From Edaphochlamys debaryana (Eukaryota > Chlorophyta > Chlorophyceae > Chlamydomonadales), in contig JAEHOE010000003.1 of the NCBI GenBank assembly GCA_016858145.1, positions 930,001 to 994,000 of the forward strand: a stretch of 64,000 bases of DNA, read 5' to 3'. The notes under the pieces are model-generated. The model saw only the letters and a list, made by a program, of their open reading frames with translations. It was not told the DNA's origin and did no database searches. Position numbers and translations under genes: made by a program. This document shows positions 10,526-20,993 of this stretch, piece by piece; the first letter of the stretch is position 1, and every line of letters starts with the position of its first letter.

Positions 10526-13500
10526 TCACTCGCAGAAGTAGCGGTTGCCGTAGTTGCCCACGCCTGGGCCGCGCGGGGGGGCAGCGGGGGCAGCGGGGCA
10601 GGGAAGGTGTGAGGAAGGTGCCAAGCGGGTAGCCCGTGCCAAAGGGTCCCGTACAGTCTCCGCAGCACGGCGCCGTGCGCCACCCTCCGTGCACCTCCTA
10701 CCGTACCGCTCGAGCATCCACGCTCCCATGGCCACCGCGCGGCCAGCAGCTACCACTTCTTCACATCCCCTCTTCCCCCATCCAACCCCACCCGCGCTAC
10801 CCCTCCTCACCCCCCCCCCCTCCCCTCCCCTCCCCTCCCCCCCCCCCCCACCCGGCACCAGGTTGTACTCTGCGTCCACTGCGTCGTCCACCTCACTGGT
10901 GATCAGCCGCACGGCGGGGTACGTGCCGCACACTGGGGGGCGGGGGGAGGGGAGGGGGAGGGGAGGGGAGGCGCGTCAGCTAGCCATTAGGAAGACGCAC
11001 ACTAGGGGGGCGGGGGGAGGGGAGGGGTGGTGAAGTGCCAGGGGCTGAGCGGCAGGGCGTTGCGGGGGGCAAGGGGATGGAAGGTGGAGGAGTGTGTGTT
11101 GCGCTGAGCGGGTCGGGAGGCTCTGGACTTGACCACCCCTTACACAATGCCTCCATCCTCGCCTCCACCCCTCCCTCCGTGTCCCCTCCTCCTTCGAGCG
11201 GGCCTACGACCCTGATCGCCTGTAAGCTTTCAGCACCCCGCCCCACCCCCCGCCCCCATCTCACCCTTGTGGATGCCCTCGGGTGCCGCCATGAGGGTGA
11301 GGAAGAGGATGCGGTCCTCAGGCACGCCCTTGTCCTTGAGGATCTGGGGGTGGGAGTGAGATGGGAAAGGTGAGACGGCGTGGGCGGCTGGGTGGGCGGA
11401 TGCGTGAGTGGGTGGGATTACGGTGGCTTGACGGTGAAACCGGCGAGGTGGATAACGATGGGGTGGGAAGTGAGATGGGGCCGGGTGGGTGGGTGGGTGG
11501 AAGTTCAAGTTGCTTTCCGGTGGTACAGGAGGGGCGGCTTGTGCGTGTGTGACCCGCCGAGCACCCGAGGGCCGCAGGGCTGCGGCACCAACGCTAGGCA
11601 CAACCCCCAGGGGGCACCACCCACGTGGCCAGCCTCCGTCTCCCGCATCCTCTCCTACCTGGATGGCCTTGACCGCCGTGTTGCCGGTGGTGAGCATGGG
11701 GTCCAGCAGCAGCACGTGGCGCTCGGCGATGTCGGTGGGCAGCTTCTCGTAGATGACGTCGTTGTGGTCCGTGTGCCTGTGGGGGGGTAGGGGAGGGGGG
11801 AGGGTGATCTTTGACGAATCAAAGTTTGGAGAGCCCAGATGGTATGGCGGCAGCCAGCGCGCCCGATGCCCCATGGGGAGAAGGGGGGGAGGTGCCTGGC
11901 TGCCTGCAGTCAGGAGATGATTGACGGGGGCCGAGGGGGTACGGCGCCGAGGAGGGGGCGGGAGGGGGGCACACCCTGGGGTCCCTTGTTGCTGGCTGGC
12001 TGCATAGCGGGCGCGCAGAGCCGGCCCTGCGCGCCCCCCTCCCCGTCGCCTCTCCCCCAAGCGCCCACACGCCCTGCCCACCTCTGCACCAGGATCTTGC
12101 CGATCTTGATGCCCTTGCAGCACGCACGCAGCGCCGCCTCCATGGCCTGGGGGGGGGAGGGGGGGAAGGCGGTGGGTGGGAGGGGTGTGGAAGGTTGCAG
12201 GAGCGTGGATGCACCACCTCCTGACCCTGCCAACCCCAACGAAAGATCCGCCCGCCGCCTTGCAATACACTCCACCCTTCGACACCCCCCGCCCCCTTCC
12301 CTTCTCCCTCCCCCCCATCCCTCCGCACCCACCTCCCCCGACCGGATGATGGACACCCCGCACAGCTGCCTCGCGAAGGCCACCCCGTTGTACTGGTGGC
12401 CGGTGGGGGTGGTGACGGCTGCCTCGGTGAAGGGCAGCAGCCCCAGCCCCGCCTCCACCACCAGGCGGTTCAGGCGGTCGGCGTAGAAGACAAAGTCTGG
12501 GGGGGGAGGGAGGAGGGGTAGGAGGGGGGGGGGAAGGGGGGTGGTCTTTAACAGATTGGGAGGAGGGTTATAGATGCTGAGCAGGAGGGAGGGGGGCGGG
12601 AGAAGAAGGGGAACGAGGTGGTGGTTTGGCGGGGAGGGGGGTGCGCGAGGCGTGGGGAGGGTGTTTGGAACTGAGCGGGATCACGGGAGCGGGAGGGGTG
12701 CGAGGGGGTGCGGGAGGTGTGCGAGCCTTAGGAGGTGCGGCCACCCTCGCCCTGCTTGCATGGACGGTCGTCGGCGCTCACACCCACCCTCCTCAACCCC
12801 AACCCCAATCCCGACCGCGGCCCCGCTCACCCTCCTTGCTGGTGTTTCGGTCGCGGATGATGGTGTGCATGCCCTGGATCTGGGGGGGGGGATGGAGGGG
12901 GGAGAGGAGGGGGGAGGGGGAGGGTGTGAGAGGAGGGGGAAGGGGGAGGGTAAGGCAGGGGGCAGGAAGCGGGCGAAGCTCTCCCTCCCCTCCCCTTCAT
13001 CCCCCCCAGCATCGCTCTCAGGGCTCACGAGCAGCCCAACCCGCCCACCCGCCGCCCACCCATATACACACACACCTGGAAGTTGGAGGGGATGAGCTCC
13101 AGGTTGGCGTAGATGCGCTTGAGCTCGGGCTGCTGCAGCTTGGTGCGGATGTGCTCCGTGATGAGGTCGATGGCCACAGAGTTGTCGCCCCTGGGGGGTG
13201 GGGGTGGGGTGGGGTGGGAGGGGTAGGCGTGGGGAGGTCAGATGGGTGGTGTGCAGAGTAAATGGGGGGGGGCGCTTGTAGGTGGACAGCTTGCCGCACC
13301 GCGACGAGATGGGTGGTGTGGAGTATGGGGAGGGGGTGGGGAGGGAGAGAGGGACCCGCCCGGCGTCGACCGGCCGCTCGCCGTGCGCGGTCCTCGCTGC
13401 AAGCACTCCACCCCACCCCACCCCACCCACCCCGCCCCCCCTCCTCCCCTGCCCCCACTCACTTGCCCCAGGGGATGATCACGTCCGCGTGCCGCCTGCT

Positions 13501-16500
13501 GGGGGCCACGTATTGGTCGAACATGGGCTTGACGAACTCGCTGTACTGCTTGAGCACGCCTGGGGGGGGGTATAGGGATAGGGGGTAGGGGGGTTGGTGT
13601 TGTGTGCGGAGGGCGAAGCAGGGCGAGCGACACACATGGGGGGCATCGCTGCATCCGATCGGGCTGGCGCAGCGCTGCCCGACCGCTCCCCTCAGCCGCC
13701 AGCAGACCAGCACAGGCCGGCGCCTCCGGCACCCTCCCTGAGGCCCGAGGCCCCGCCCCAGGCTGGCCCCGCCGGCCCACCATCCCCCTGCGGCCCTGCC
13801 CAACCCTCCACTCGGGTCCCTCAGAAGCCGCGAGGGCGAGAGGCCAGGGGCCGGGCGCACACCCCTCCTCAACACCCCTCCTCACAACCGAAGCCCGGGC
13901 GACGCCACCCGGAAGAGGCGCCGGCGCCGCCCACGCCCCCTCCCCTCTTGAGCCAGCCGGTCCGCCAGCCGCCACAGGCGGGCAGCGAGTACCCCCCAGC
14001 CCTAGGGCCCCTCGGCTCCTCTCCCGCCCCGCTCCCAACACCACGGTCCAGCATCCAGGGCCGGGCGGATCGCACCCAGGGCCGGGCAGCGGCCAACCCC
14101 CAGCCCCCAGGCCGCTGCGCTCCTCTCCGCACCAAGCTCCCCTACCGATGCGCCACGCGTGGGCCGTGCGGTGCACGGCGGACGCCCCCTCTGGTGCAGC
14201 CTTTGCAGACCTCACAGCCGGTCTACTCCCAGACTGTCCCCCTCCCCCCCTCTCGTCAAAGATTGCCCCCTCCCCCTCCTCCCTCCCTCTCCTCCCTGCA
14301 CCCCCCTCCCCGCACCCCCCCCTCCTCCCCGCCACCCACCCGCCACGTCCCGCCCCCGCTCCTTGGTGTCCCGAGTGATGCGCCGGGCCAGGCGCAGGTC
14401 ATCGTCTGGGGAGGGGGAAGGGGGGGAGGAGTACGTAAGTGGGGGCTAGGCCGCACCCGGGGCCCCGCAGTAGGAGCACGGCGCTTTCTGCCCGCGCCCG
14501 GGCAGCCAGCCGGGGCGCCCTGCACCTACAGCTGCAGCCGCACCCAAGCCGTACAGCCGCTCGACTCGAGCTCCCACAGTCCCAGGCCCCCCTCCCCACC
14601 CTTGCAAGCCCGGACCCACAGACGCACAGTGATCCCGTGCGGCTCCTTCTGCCGAGTCGCTCGCCTTAGGCTCCGCAGCCCCACCCCGCAACCCGCCTCC
14701 TCCACCCTCGCCGACCCCTGCTTGGCCCGTATCGCCCGCCCCCTGCTCGTGCCGCCCTTCCCTCCCCCCCACCGCTCCACCGCTTTGCCCACACCACAGC
14801 CACGCGGCGGGTTTGCTGGGCGGTTTCGAGCGGGCCCGATCGCCTACGGCCCTGATCGCCTGGAAGCTTTTAGCACACCCCTCCCCCACCCCCACCCCCC
14901 ACCTGTGTCCACGTACACCTTCATGTGCAGCATCTCCCGCACCGCCTGCAGCGCCAGGACCTGGGGGCGCGGGTGGGGGGTGAGAGGGTGGGGGCATTGG
15001 GTGAGGGTCCAGGGGGGGTTGAGGGTGGGGGCGCGGGAGGGCGGGGGCGCCAGGAGCCCGGCAAGAGTGGAGGGCTCGGCCTCCACAACCCCCGCGCTCC
15101 TGCCCCCAGCCACCCCTGCGGCTCGCGTGGCTCTGCGTGAGGGGCACGGCCTCCCCGCTCCGGGCCCCTACCACACAGCCCCTGCTGCCCACGTGGCTGA
15201 GAGGGTTGCGCCCCCAGGTCCTGGCCGCCGCCTGGTTCGCAAGGGCCATCGCTCCAGACGTCCAGAGCAGTCGCCCCTTCACGAGCAGCGGCGCAAGCAA
15301 CGTGGAGACGCTGTGCTGCCACGGGGCCCAGTCAGGCCCAGCCCCCCAACGCTCCACCCATCCAGCTGGGGCCCACGGCTGTGGGCCGTCCCCAAAGGCT
15401 GCCTCCAGGCAGTGCCTCCTTCCCGACAGACCCTGCCCAGTAACCCCCCACCCCACCCCAGCTGCAATACATGCCAGAGGCTTAGGGGAAAGCATTCCAT
15501 CCCCCCTGCAGCTGCTGCTAGCCGCCCCCTTCGACGCTGCATCCCTTCCTGCGCTCTTGTCCGGATCGCTCGCCCTTGGACCCCAGCAGCCACCTGGACC
15601 CCAGGACCCAGCCTCAGCCGCTACCCTGCCAGCGCCAACAAACTCTCGGGCAGAGAGCTTATATCGCACCTATCACTATCACCTTAAGCCCCTGCCCCTG
15701 CCCCCGCCCCCGCCCCCGCCTCACCAGGATCCCCTCCACCACCACCACATCTGCGGGGCCCACCAGCCGCGTCTCCGTAGTCCGCGCGTGTGTGCAGAAG
15801 TCGTACACGGGCACCTCGGCGGCGCTGCCCGTCTGAGAAGGAAGGGGGAGAGGGTGTGATTCAGGGAAAAACCCGGGTTGCCAAGTCAGCTGAGCGGGGC
15901 GCGTGGGGTGGAAACCGGGGCCAGCGTCCGCGAAAACCCTAGCCGTGGGGTCTCGAGGGAAGGAGCAGGAAGCCAGTCCCGCCCTGGGCCCCGGCCCGCA
16001 CCCGCAGCTGCCGAAGCGTCTCCACCAGAAGGGGCGTGTCGAAGGCGTCCGGGTGGTCAAAGTTGTAGGCTGCGGGGACGGAAAGCAGGCGGCGGGGATG
16101 GGATGTGGGCCCGGCGCGGGTGCAGAAGTTTCTGGGCCGTTGCAGGGAACCGAGCTCTTTTCACCTATCTGCAACCTAAGCATTGGTGTATCACGTCCCG
16201 CCGGGCCCGAGAGCGCGACGCTGGTCCTGCATGCAACAGCCCCGGTGTGCTCACTGTCAACGGTGGCGCGCTCCTGGTCGGTCAGCGCGCGGTAGAAGCT
16301 GTCTTGGGAAAGCATCACCACGCACCTGCGGCGGCGGAGCAGTGCGGGCAAGGAGGGCCATGGTGAGCTGTCGCGTGCTTCTGCCGCCGCGCCCACCCCA
16401 GGTAACAACGCTCTTACGAGTCTTGCAGTCGTTGCATGATCCGGTCCACCACGGTCGTCTTTCCGCTGGCCGTGCCTCCGGCCACCCCAATAAGGAAGCA

Positions 16501-16680
16501 TGCGCCTTCATGCTGCCGCCGACGGCCGCTCCCAGGTGCCCAGACGCCGCCCGAGGACGAAGTGCCCTTCAGCGATGGCGATGGGCCCAGGGCGCCGTCA
16601 GCGCCGCTGGTGCTGGCCTCGGCGAGCACGGTTGCCGCTCGGCCGTTTGCAGCGTCGAAAGCGGGTTTGACGGGCGTCAT
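10526..16680 (-). CDS. UKL: Uridine kinase / uracil phosphoribosyltransferase fusion (UKL type)
   Basis: Fifteen exons in transcript order: 16680-16418, 16325-16255, 16069-16002, 15832-15725, 14960-14903, 14405-14340, 13559-13463, 13190-13076, 12879-12831, 12496-12333, 12146-12082, 11776-11659, 11343-11265, 10932-10852, 10563-10526. All phases agree; 479 residues, matching plant UKL proteins. Residues 65-76 (GVAGGTASGKTT) are the kinase P-loop; SQDSFYRALTDQE and YNFDHPDAFD follow as in uridine kinases, then VVVVEGIL and LRLARRITRDTKERGRD. The second half is UPRT-like: RLVVEAGLGLLPF, FARQLCGVSIIRSGE, LLLDPMLTTGNTA (PRPP-binding loop, about 396-409) and the C-terminal GNYGNRYF. The protein would phosphorylate uridine/cytidine and possibly convert uracil plus PRPP to UMP in pyrimidine salvage. 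UPRT activity of plant fusions is debated. The start at 16680 is the ATG nearest the conserved domain; residues 1-58 are low-complexity. Confidence 0.95.
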
Positions 16681-17077
16681 CGAAAGAGTATGGCCAGTTT
16701 GTGTGGCCAGGTGTATGTGGCGCAAAGACAAAGGCAACGGGTGCAGCGGCCGTGTACTCACCGCGTCGTTCCCGCGGAGTCGTGCCGGACCAGTGGGCCT
16801 CCCCCGAGCCCCGCCCCCGCCCCAGAATACCTCGTGAGCGCGTCTGCCCACACACACTCATAATTCACCGCCCCACATAATGCATCGACACAGTCTTATG
16901 CACTCCTCGCGAAGCCTTTCGGGGGCAACTCGCTCGGGCGCCCCACAGCGCATCCCGGAAGTTTGGCGAGGAAGCGCGCGCAGCGCGCGACGTGGAGCAG
17001 CTACGAGCGCCGCAATACATGCTACGGAGTGGCCGACACCAGCTCCTGCGAGCAGCACGTCTTCAGACTTCGCGGCA
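16681..17077. promoter_or_regulatory. Divergent promoter region between UKL and the 17078 gene
   Basis: The two start codons are 397 bp apart and point away from each other, so both promoters and 5' UTRs must lie here. No clear TATA box was seen on either strand. Confidence 0.5.
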
Positions 17078-20000
17078 ATGCTGCACGTCGACACCATCGA
17101 CGGAGCCCGTCTTTCCCGGGCCCTCCAGCACAGGCCCGAGCGCGCCCTCGCTCTGGCCGAGGCAGGTGAGGCCTGCGGACTGGGCTGGACCATTGAAAGC
17201 CATAAGAGCCACCCCTCTCACCACGGCTGGTGGCCCCGGCTCCGAGGCTGGCTGCTGGCAACCCAGCCTCGCACTCTCCGCTGGTAGGCCAAGCGCCAGA
17301 ATAGAAGTTTTGAGGGGTCTTCCCCTCGGCGACCCCCTAGCAGTGGTTCAACGACCTACAGTTGGCTGTTGATAGGGTGGTGCTGGTATGGGAGGGCCAT
17401 ACCCGGTAGGTGGCGCTTTACGCTTAACCCCTCTCAGCTGGTGCTCGGAGGCGGTTCCTGCTGTAACCATCGCATCCTCGCACTCTCCAGCCAGCTGCGC
17501 TAGCCTCGACGCGCTCTAGGGCCAGCTGCCCGGCGCATCGTGAGGTAGCCCGGTTCCTTCAAGCTTGTCCTTTGCCCCACCTCCCCTGCACCAGAACCCG
17601 ACACCACGACCAGCCCCGTCCCACTCCAGCTCACCCCTTCGCCCCACCTCTCCCCCCCACCACACGCCATCCCCCATCGCACGCTGGATGACCTCCCCCC
17701 CGCCCCAACCCTCCCCCCCGCCCCAACCTCCACGCCCACCTCCCCCCGTGCCTCCCGCCTGCCCTCCCGCAGAGGAGCGTGCGCTGTTGGCCTCCCTGGG
17801 CGGCTGGCTGCAGGCGGGCGGCATGCTGGCGGCGGGGCTGCTCATGGCGCCAACCGACACGTGCGTCACCAAGCTGGCGGCGCTGCAGGCGGCGGCGGTG
17901 GTGGCGGCGGTGGCCAAGTGGGGGCGGGGGGTGGGGGAGGTCCGGAGGGGAGGTGCTGGGGGGCGTGCATGGGCGTGCGACGGGGGCGTGTGGGGTCGGC
18001 AGAGGGTGGTGGAGGGCCTCCCAAAAGTCGTGTGAAGGGCAGTGTTTCGAAAATCGGGTACTAGTACCCGATCGGGTACTGAGAAAATAATTCGGGCTTT
18101 TTTGCACGGGTACCATAATATAACTCGGAAGGCCCCCAGTAACCGCACGGGTACTATAAAACTGTTGGCTACCCCCGGCTAGTACCCGGGCGGCTTGGGC
18201 GAAACGGGGCCGGGGGCGGGGCCCGGGTGTCGGGGCTCCGGACGGGGGAAGCGGGGAGGGCCGCACGGCACGACCACGCGACCAGCCACAACTTTCCACA
18301 GTTTCTTTTCCTTCGCGTCTTCGCCACCGCTTGATCAGTCCTAGACACATGTCGTAGCTATGGCTCCAAAGCCTGAGCCTTAAGTCCTGGGCAACACTAG
18401 GCCCACGTCGTTCTTTCCGGGCGGCCGGCAGACCGCAGCTGTGGTTCCAGCTAGCTCAAACAACGCATGCCAAACGCACTGAACCGGTGGCTAGCTCAAA
18501 CAACGCACTGAACAACGGATGCCGCTGATTTTATTGTGCTTCCTGCTGGGCTGGTGGGCCAGACTGGGTCAGGCGGGGCTGTTGAGCCTTCTTTCAGCCT
18601 TGTTGCGTAGCTCATTAGTTGACACTCTCAGCCCTCCTTACGTAGAGATCTACAGCGAAAATCGTGCAATTTGATACCCATATTGCGCAAATTTTGCCGG
18701 GGGGGCTAGCCGCCCCCCCGGACCCCCCCGCGGTTTGGGCGCCTTCGGCGCCCGGGTACTGGGAAATTACGAGGGTAGGCTGGCAGGTACCGTGTGGGTA
18801 CTATGGAATGGAGGGGCTCTAAAGGTTTTCGAAACACTGGTGAAGGGCTGTTTGCATGAGTCTGGGAGCCGCGGGCGCGGTGATTAGCCGGCCAGGAAGG
18901 CAAGGAAGGGAGGCGAGGAAACCGAAGCCCGACCCATCCCGCCCATCCCGAACCCGTTACGTTGGTGTCGCCGCTGGAGCCGCGTCGGAGCCGTAGTTCG
19001 TAGCTGGTAACCCAAAAGTCGTGTGTGGTGTGGGGAGTGAGACGGCGTGAGGGACTGAGACGCCCTGAGGGAGGGAGACACCGCGAGGGAGGGGCGAGGA
19101 GCCGGACCGAGTTGCCATCCGGACAGCGTTTGGCGTGGTACACGGCGGCAGCTGCGCACAGCAGGGTGAGCGGCTCCTTGGACCGTGGGGCGAGAGCAGG
19201 TCATCGGACAAGGCCATTTCCAGAGCATGGAGCTCGAAGCCACGTGGAGCGCCTGCGGTCTTGTGAGTCTCTCTTTGCTGGAGACGCCGGCCCTGCCCCG
19301 CTGCCCGCAGGTTCGCGGCCGCGCTGAGGCGCCAGGCTGCCCCGGCCCCAGCTCCCATCACAGGGGCGGGTGCAGCAGCGGCGGGCGGCGGGGGTGGCGG
19401 TGGCGCTCTGTACGTGAGGCCCAGCGCCCGGCCGCCGGGTGAGCACGGGCCCGCTGCAGCTGAAGCCCCCACCCCCTCCACCCAAACACTCCTGTCCCCG
19501 AACCGCCAGCTCTGGCTTCCCGCTCTGCCATTCCAGGGCTGTGTGCTTGCCGATTCCTCCCTGAGCTTGGGATCCGTGCATGGGACCGGTTTTCTTGGTC
19601 CCACCGCTTGGTTCGGGTTGACCAGGGCCTCCCACCTCGTGCGGCTCCCTCCGTCGAGGACCCCACCCCCCGACCCCCCGCCCTGACCCCTTATCCGGTG
19701 AACGCCCCTGACATGCGGCTGCAGGCGGAAGCACGGCCGCTGCCACCCAGCTGGAGTGCGTCTGGACCGGGGGCCGGGGGGTGGCGGGGGACCGCCCCCC
19801 AAGCACGCAGCCCAGCGTCTCCCTGGGCCTGCGGCCCGAGCCGGGGCCCGGGCCTGAGCCGGGCCCGTCGGGACCAGCACCGGGGGCGGCACCCGAGGCC
19901 ACAGCCCAGGCCCAGGCCGCCGAGCCCCAGGCGCAGCCGACAGAGGCGGCAGGGCCGCCCAAGCCCCCCACCGGCGTGTGGACCTCCCTCCGCCTGGACC

Positions 20001-20528
20001 AGCTCCCGAGGCTGGCGGCGCACCGGCTGCGGGCGGAGGCGCTGCGGCGGGCGCTGGAGCGGCTGGCACGGGAGGAGGGGGAGGGGGTGGAGGCTGAGGG
20101 GGCATTGGGCGCAGGAGCGGGGACTGGGCAGTCTGGTGGGGGCCGCGGCGGCGCCCACGGGCCGTCCCCGGCCGGGCGGCCCCACAGCCCTGTGAGGGTG
20201 GACCATGACGCGTGAGTGGCGCCCCCTTGAATGCCAGGGTGCGCGTCGCGTTGGCCGGACGTGCAATAGCACCCGTTGCCCCTCTTCCATGGAATGCGCC
20301 GCATGCACAAGATTGCGCGTCCGTGCTTTGCCCACTCGCAGGTGCTGCCAGCACTGCCGGGGCTGGACGCAGGCCTGGGACGCTGGCCGGGTGCTGGCGG
20401 CGGCGCTGGCGGTGGTGGCGGCGCTGACGGCGGCGCTGGTGGCGCTGGCGCCGTCGCCGACGGCGGCAGCGGCCGGCGGCCGGGTGGCCGCTCGGCTGGC
20501 TTGCTGCATGCTGGGGATGGCGGCGTGA
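17078..20528 (+). CDS. Unrecognised small protein with predicted membrane segments
   Basis: Five exons with consistent phases: 17078-17165, 17773-17917, 19311-19438, 19725-20211, 20342-20528; 344 residues. The N-terminus (MLHVDTIDGARLSRAL) is followed by alanine-rich helical stretches including GGWLQAGGMLAAGLLMAP and LAALQAAAVVAAVAKFAAAL, a Gly/Ala/Pro-rich low-complexity region, a basic amphipathic helix (LRAEALRRALERLAREE), then a CCQHCRGW motif and a hydrophobic segment (VLAAALAVVAALTAALVALA) near the C-terminus. I recognise no family. A PEX11-like or other organelle membrane protein is a possibility I cannot support by motif. Intron 2 (17918-19310) contains nested transposable elements. 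The donor at 19439 was chosen because GTGAGC keeps phase with the long exon 4. Confidence 0.6.
18020..18034. repeat. SINE target-site duplication (left copy)
   Basis: CCCAAAAGTCGTGTG, repeated exactly at 19011-19025 on the other side of the composite insertion. Confidence 0.88.
18032..18039. repeat. hAT target-site duplication (left copy)
   Basis: GTGAAGGG, repeated exactly at 18840-18847. Confidence 0.93.
18035..19010 (-). mobile_element. SINE-like retroelement interrupted by a hAT element
   Basis: The body is bounded by a perfect 15-bp direct repeat, CCCAAAAGTCGTGTG, at 18020-18034 and 19011-19025, the hallmark of target-primed retrotransposition. Removing the 800-bp hAT element and one of its 8-bp duplications leaves 168 bp. 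Closely related sequence occurs at 58277-58450, and a fragment at 291-349. On the minus strand, GGGTTCGGGATG lies about 58 bases from the end, where a tRNA-type B box would sit; an A box is not clear. That orientation makes the fragment at 291 a 5'-truncated copy. The element is within intron 2 of the 17078 gene. Confidence 0.75.
18040..18839. mobile_element. Non-autonomous hAT DNA transposon, 800 bp
   Basis: Perfect 14-bp terminal inverted repeats CAGTGTTTCGAAAA (18040-18053) and its complement (18826-18839), flanked by a perfect 8-bp target duplication GTGAAGGG (18032-18039, 18840-18847). CAG..CTG ends with 8-bp duplications define the hAT superfamily. No transposase frame is present. Many GGGTAC or GTACCC words crowd both subterminal regions (for example from 18055 and near 18770-18800), resembling subterminal transposase-binding repeats of Ac/Ds. 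An internal direct repeat CTAGCTCAAACAACGCA occurs at about 18451 and 18491. Confidence 0.93.
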
Positions 20529-20880
20529 GGGCGGCAGCGGTGGGGGTCAAGGGCAATGTGTAGACTGATGTACCATAGTGCTTTACAGTCAGGAGAAGAG
20601 GCAAGTGTTGGATGATTGTTGGATGAACGTTGGGGGGGCCCATGCATCTCGTGCGCAGGTGCAGGGGCTTGCCCAGATGGCAGTCGTGTTTCATGATGAG
20701 CAGTTGATGATGGACCAGACACGCGGCCACGGGCACCATGAGGCAGTCAGGCAATTGAGCGGATGATTGGGGTGTCGACACACCAGCGGCCGGGGGACGG
20801 GGGTTGAGATGTGTTGCTCTGGGCGCGCCGTAGATTGAGCGGGGCGAACGGCGCGATCCCAAGCCGCTAAGGCAAAGCGC
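20529..20880. other. 3' UTR / intergenic
   Basis: Follows the stop codon of the 17078 gene. No further coding signal was seen before the copied uridine-kinase segment. Confidence 0.5.
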
Positions 20881-20993
20881 GCATGCAACAGTCGCTGTGC
20901 TCACCAGGGGTGCTCACTGTCGACGGTGGCGCGCGCTCTCGCGCTCCTGGTCGGTCAGCGCGCGGTAGAAGCTGTCCTCACGGATCACCACGC
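20881..20993 (-). pseudogene. Copied fragment of uridine kinase exon 2 and flanking intron
   Basis: About 113 bp resemble 16230-16325, i.e. UKL exon 2 plus adjoining intron. On the minus strand it reads CVVIREDSFYRALTDQE, against CVVMLSQDSFYRALTDQE in the gene. An extra block of about 8 bp (GCGCTCTC) breaks the frame within the exon remnant. Similarity stops abruptly at about 20993, where LINE-like sequence begins. It could be a local duplication or the remnant of a second uridine kinase gene, since IRED is closer to the usual family consensus than LSQD. It is not functional as it stands. Confidence 0.7.

Noticed and set aside
9755..10612. 285-codon Pro/Arg-rich frame on the + strand
   Set aside because: Overlaps the last exon of the uridine kinase fusion in antisense and has only composition-driven low complexity.
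13594..15687. 697-codon open frame on the + strand
   Set aside because: It is antisense to phase-verified exons and introns of the uridine kinase/UPRT gene and is Pro/Ser/His-rich from GC-rich composition.
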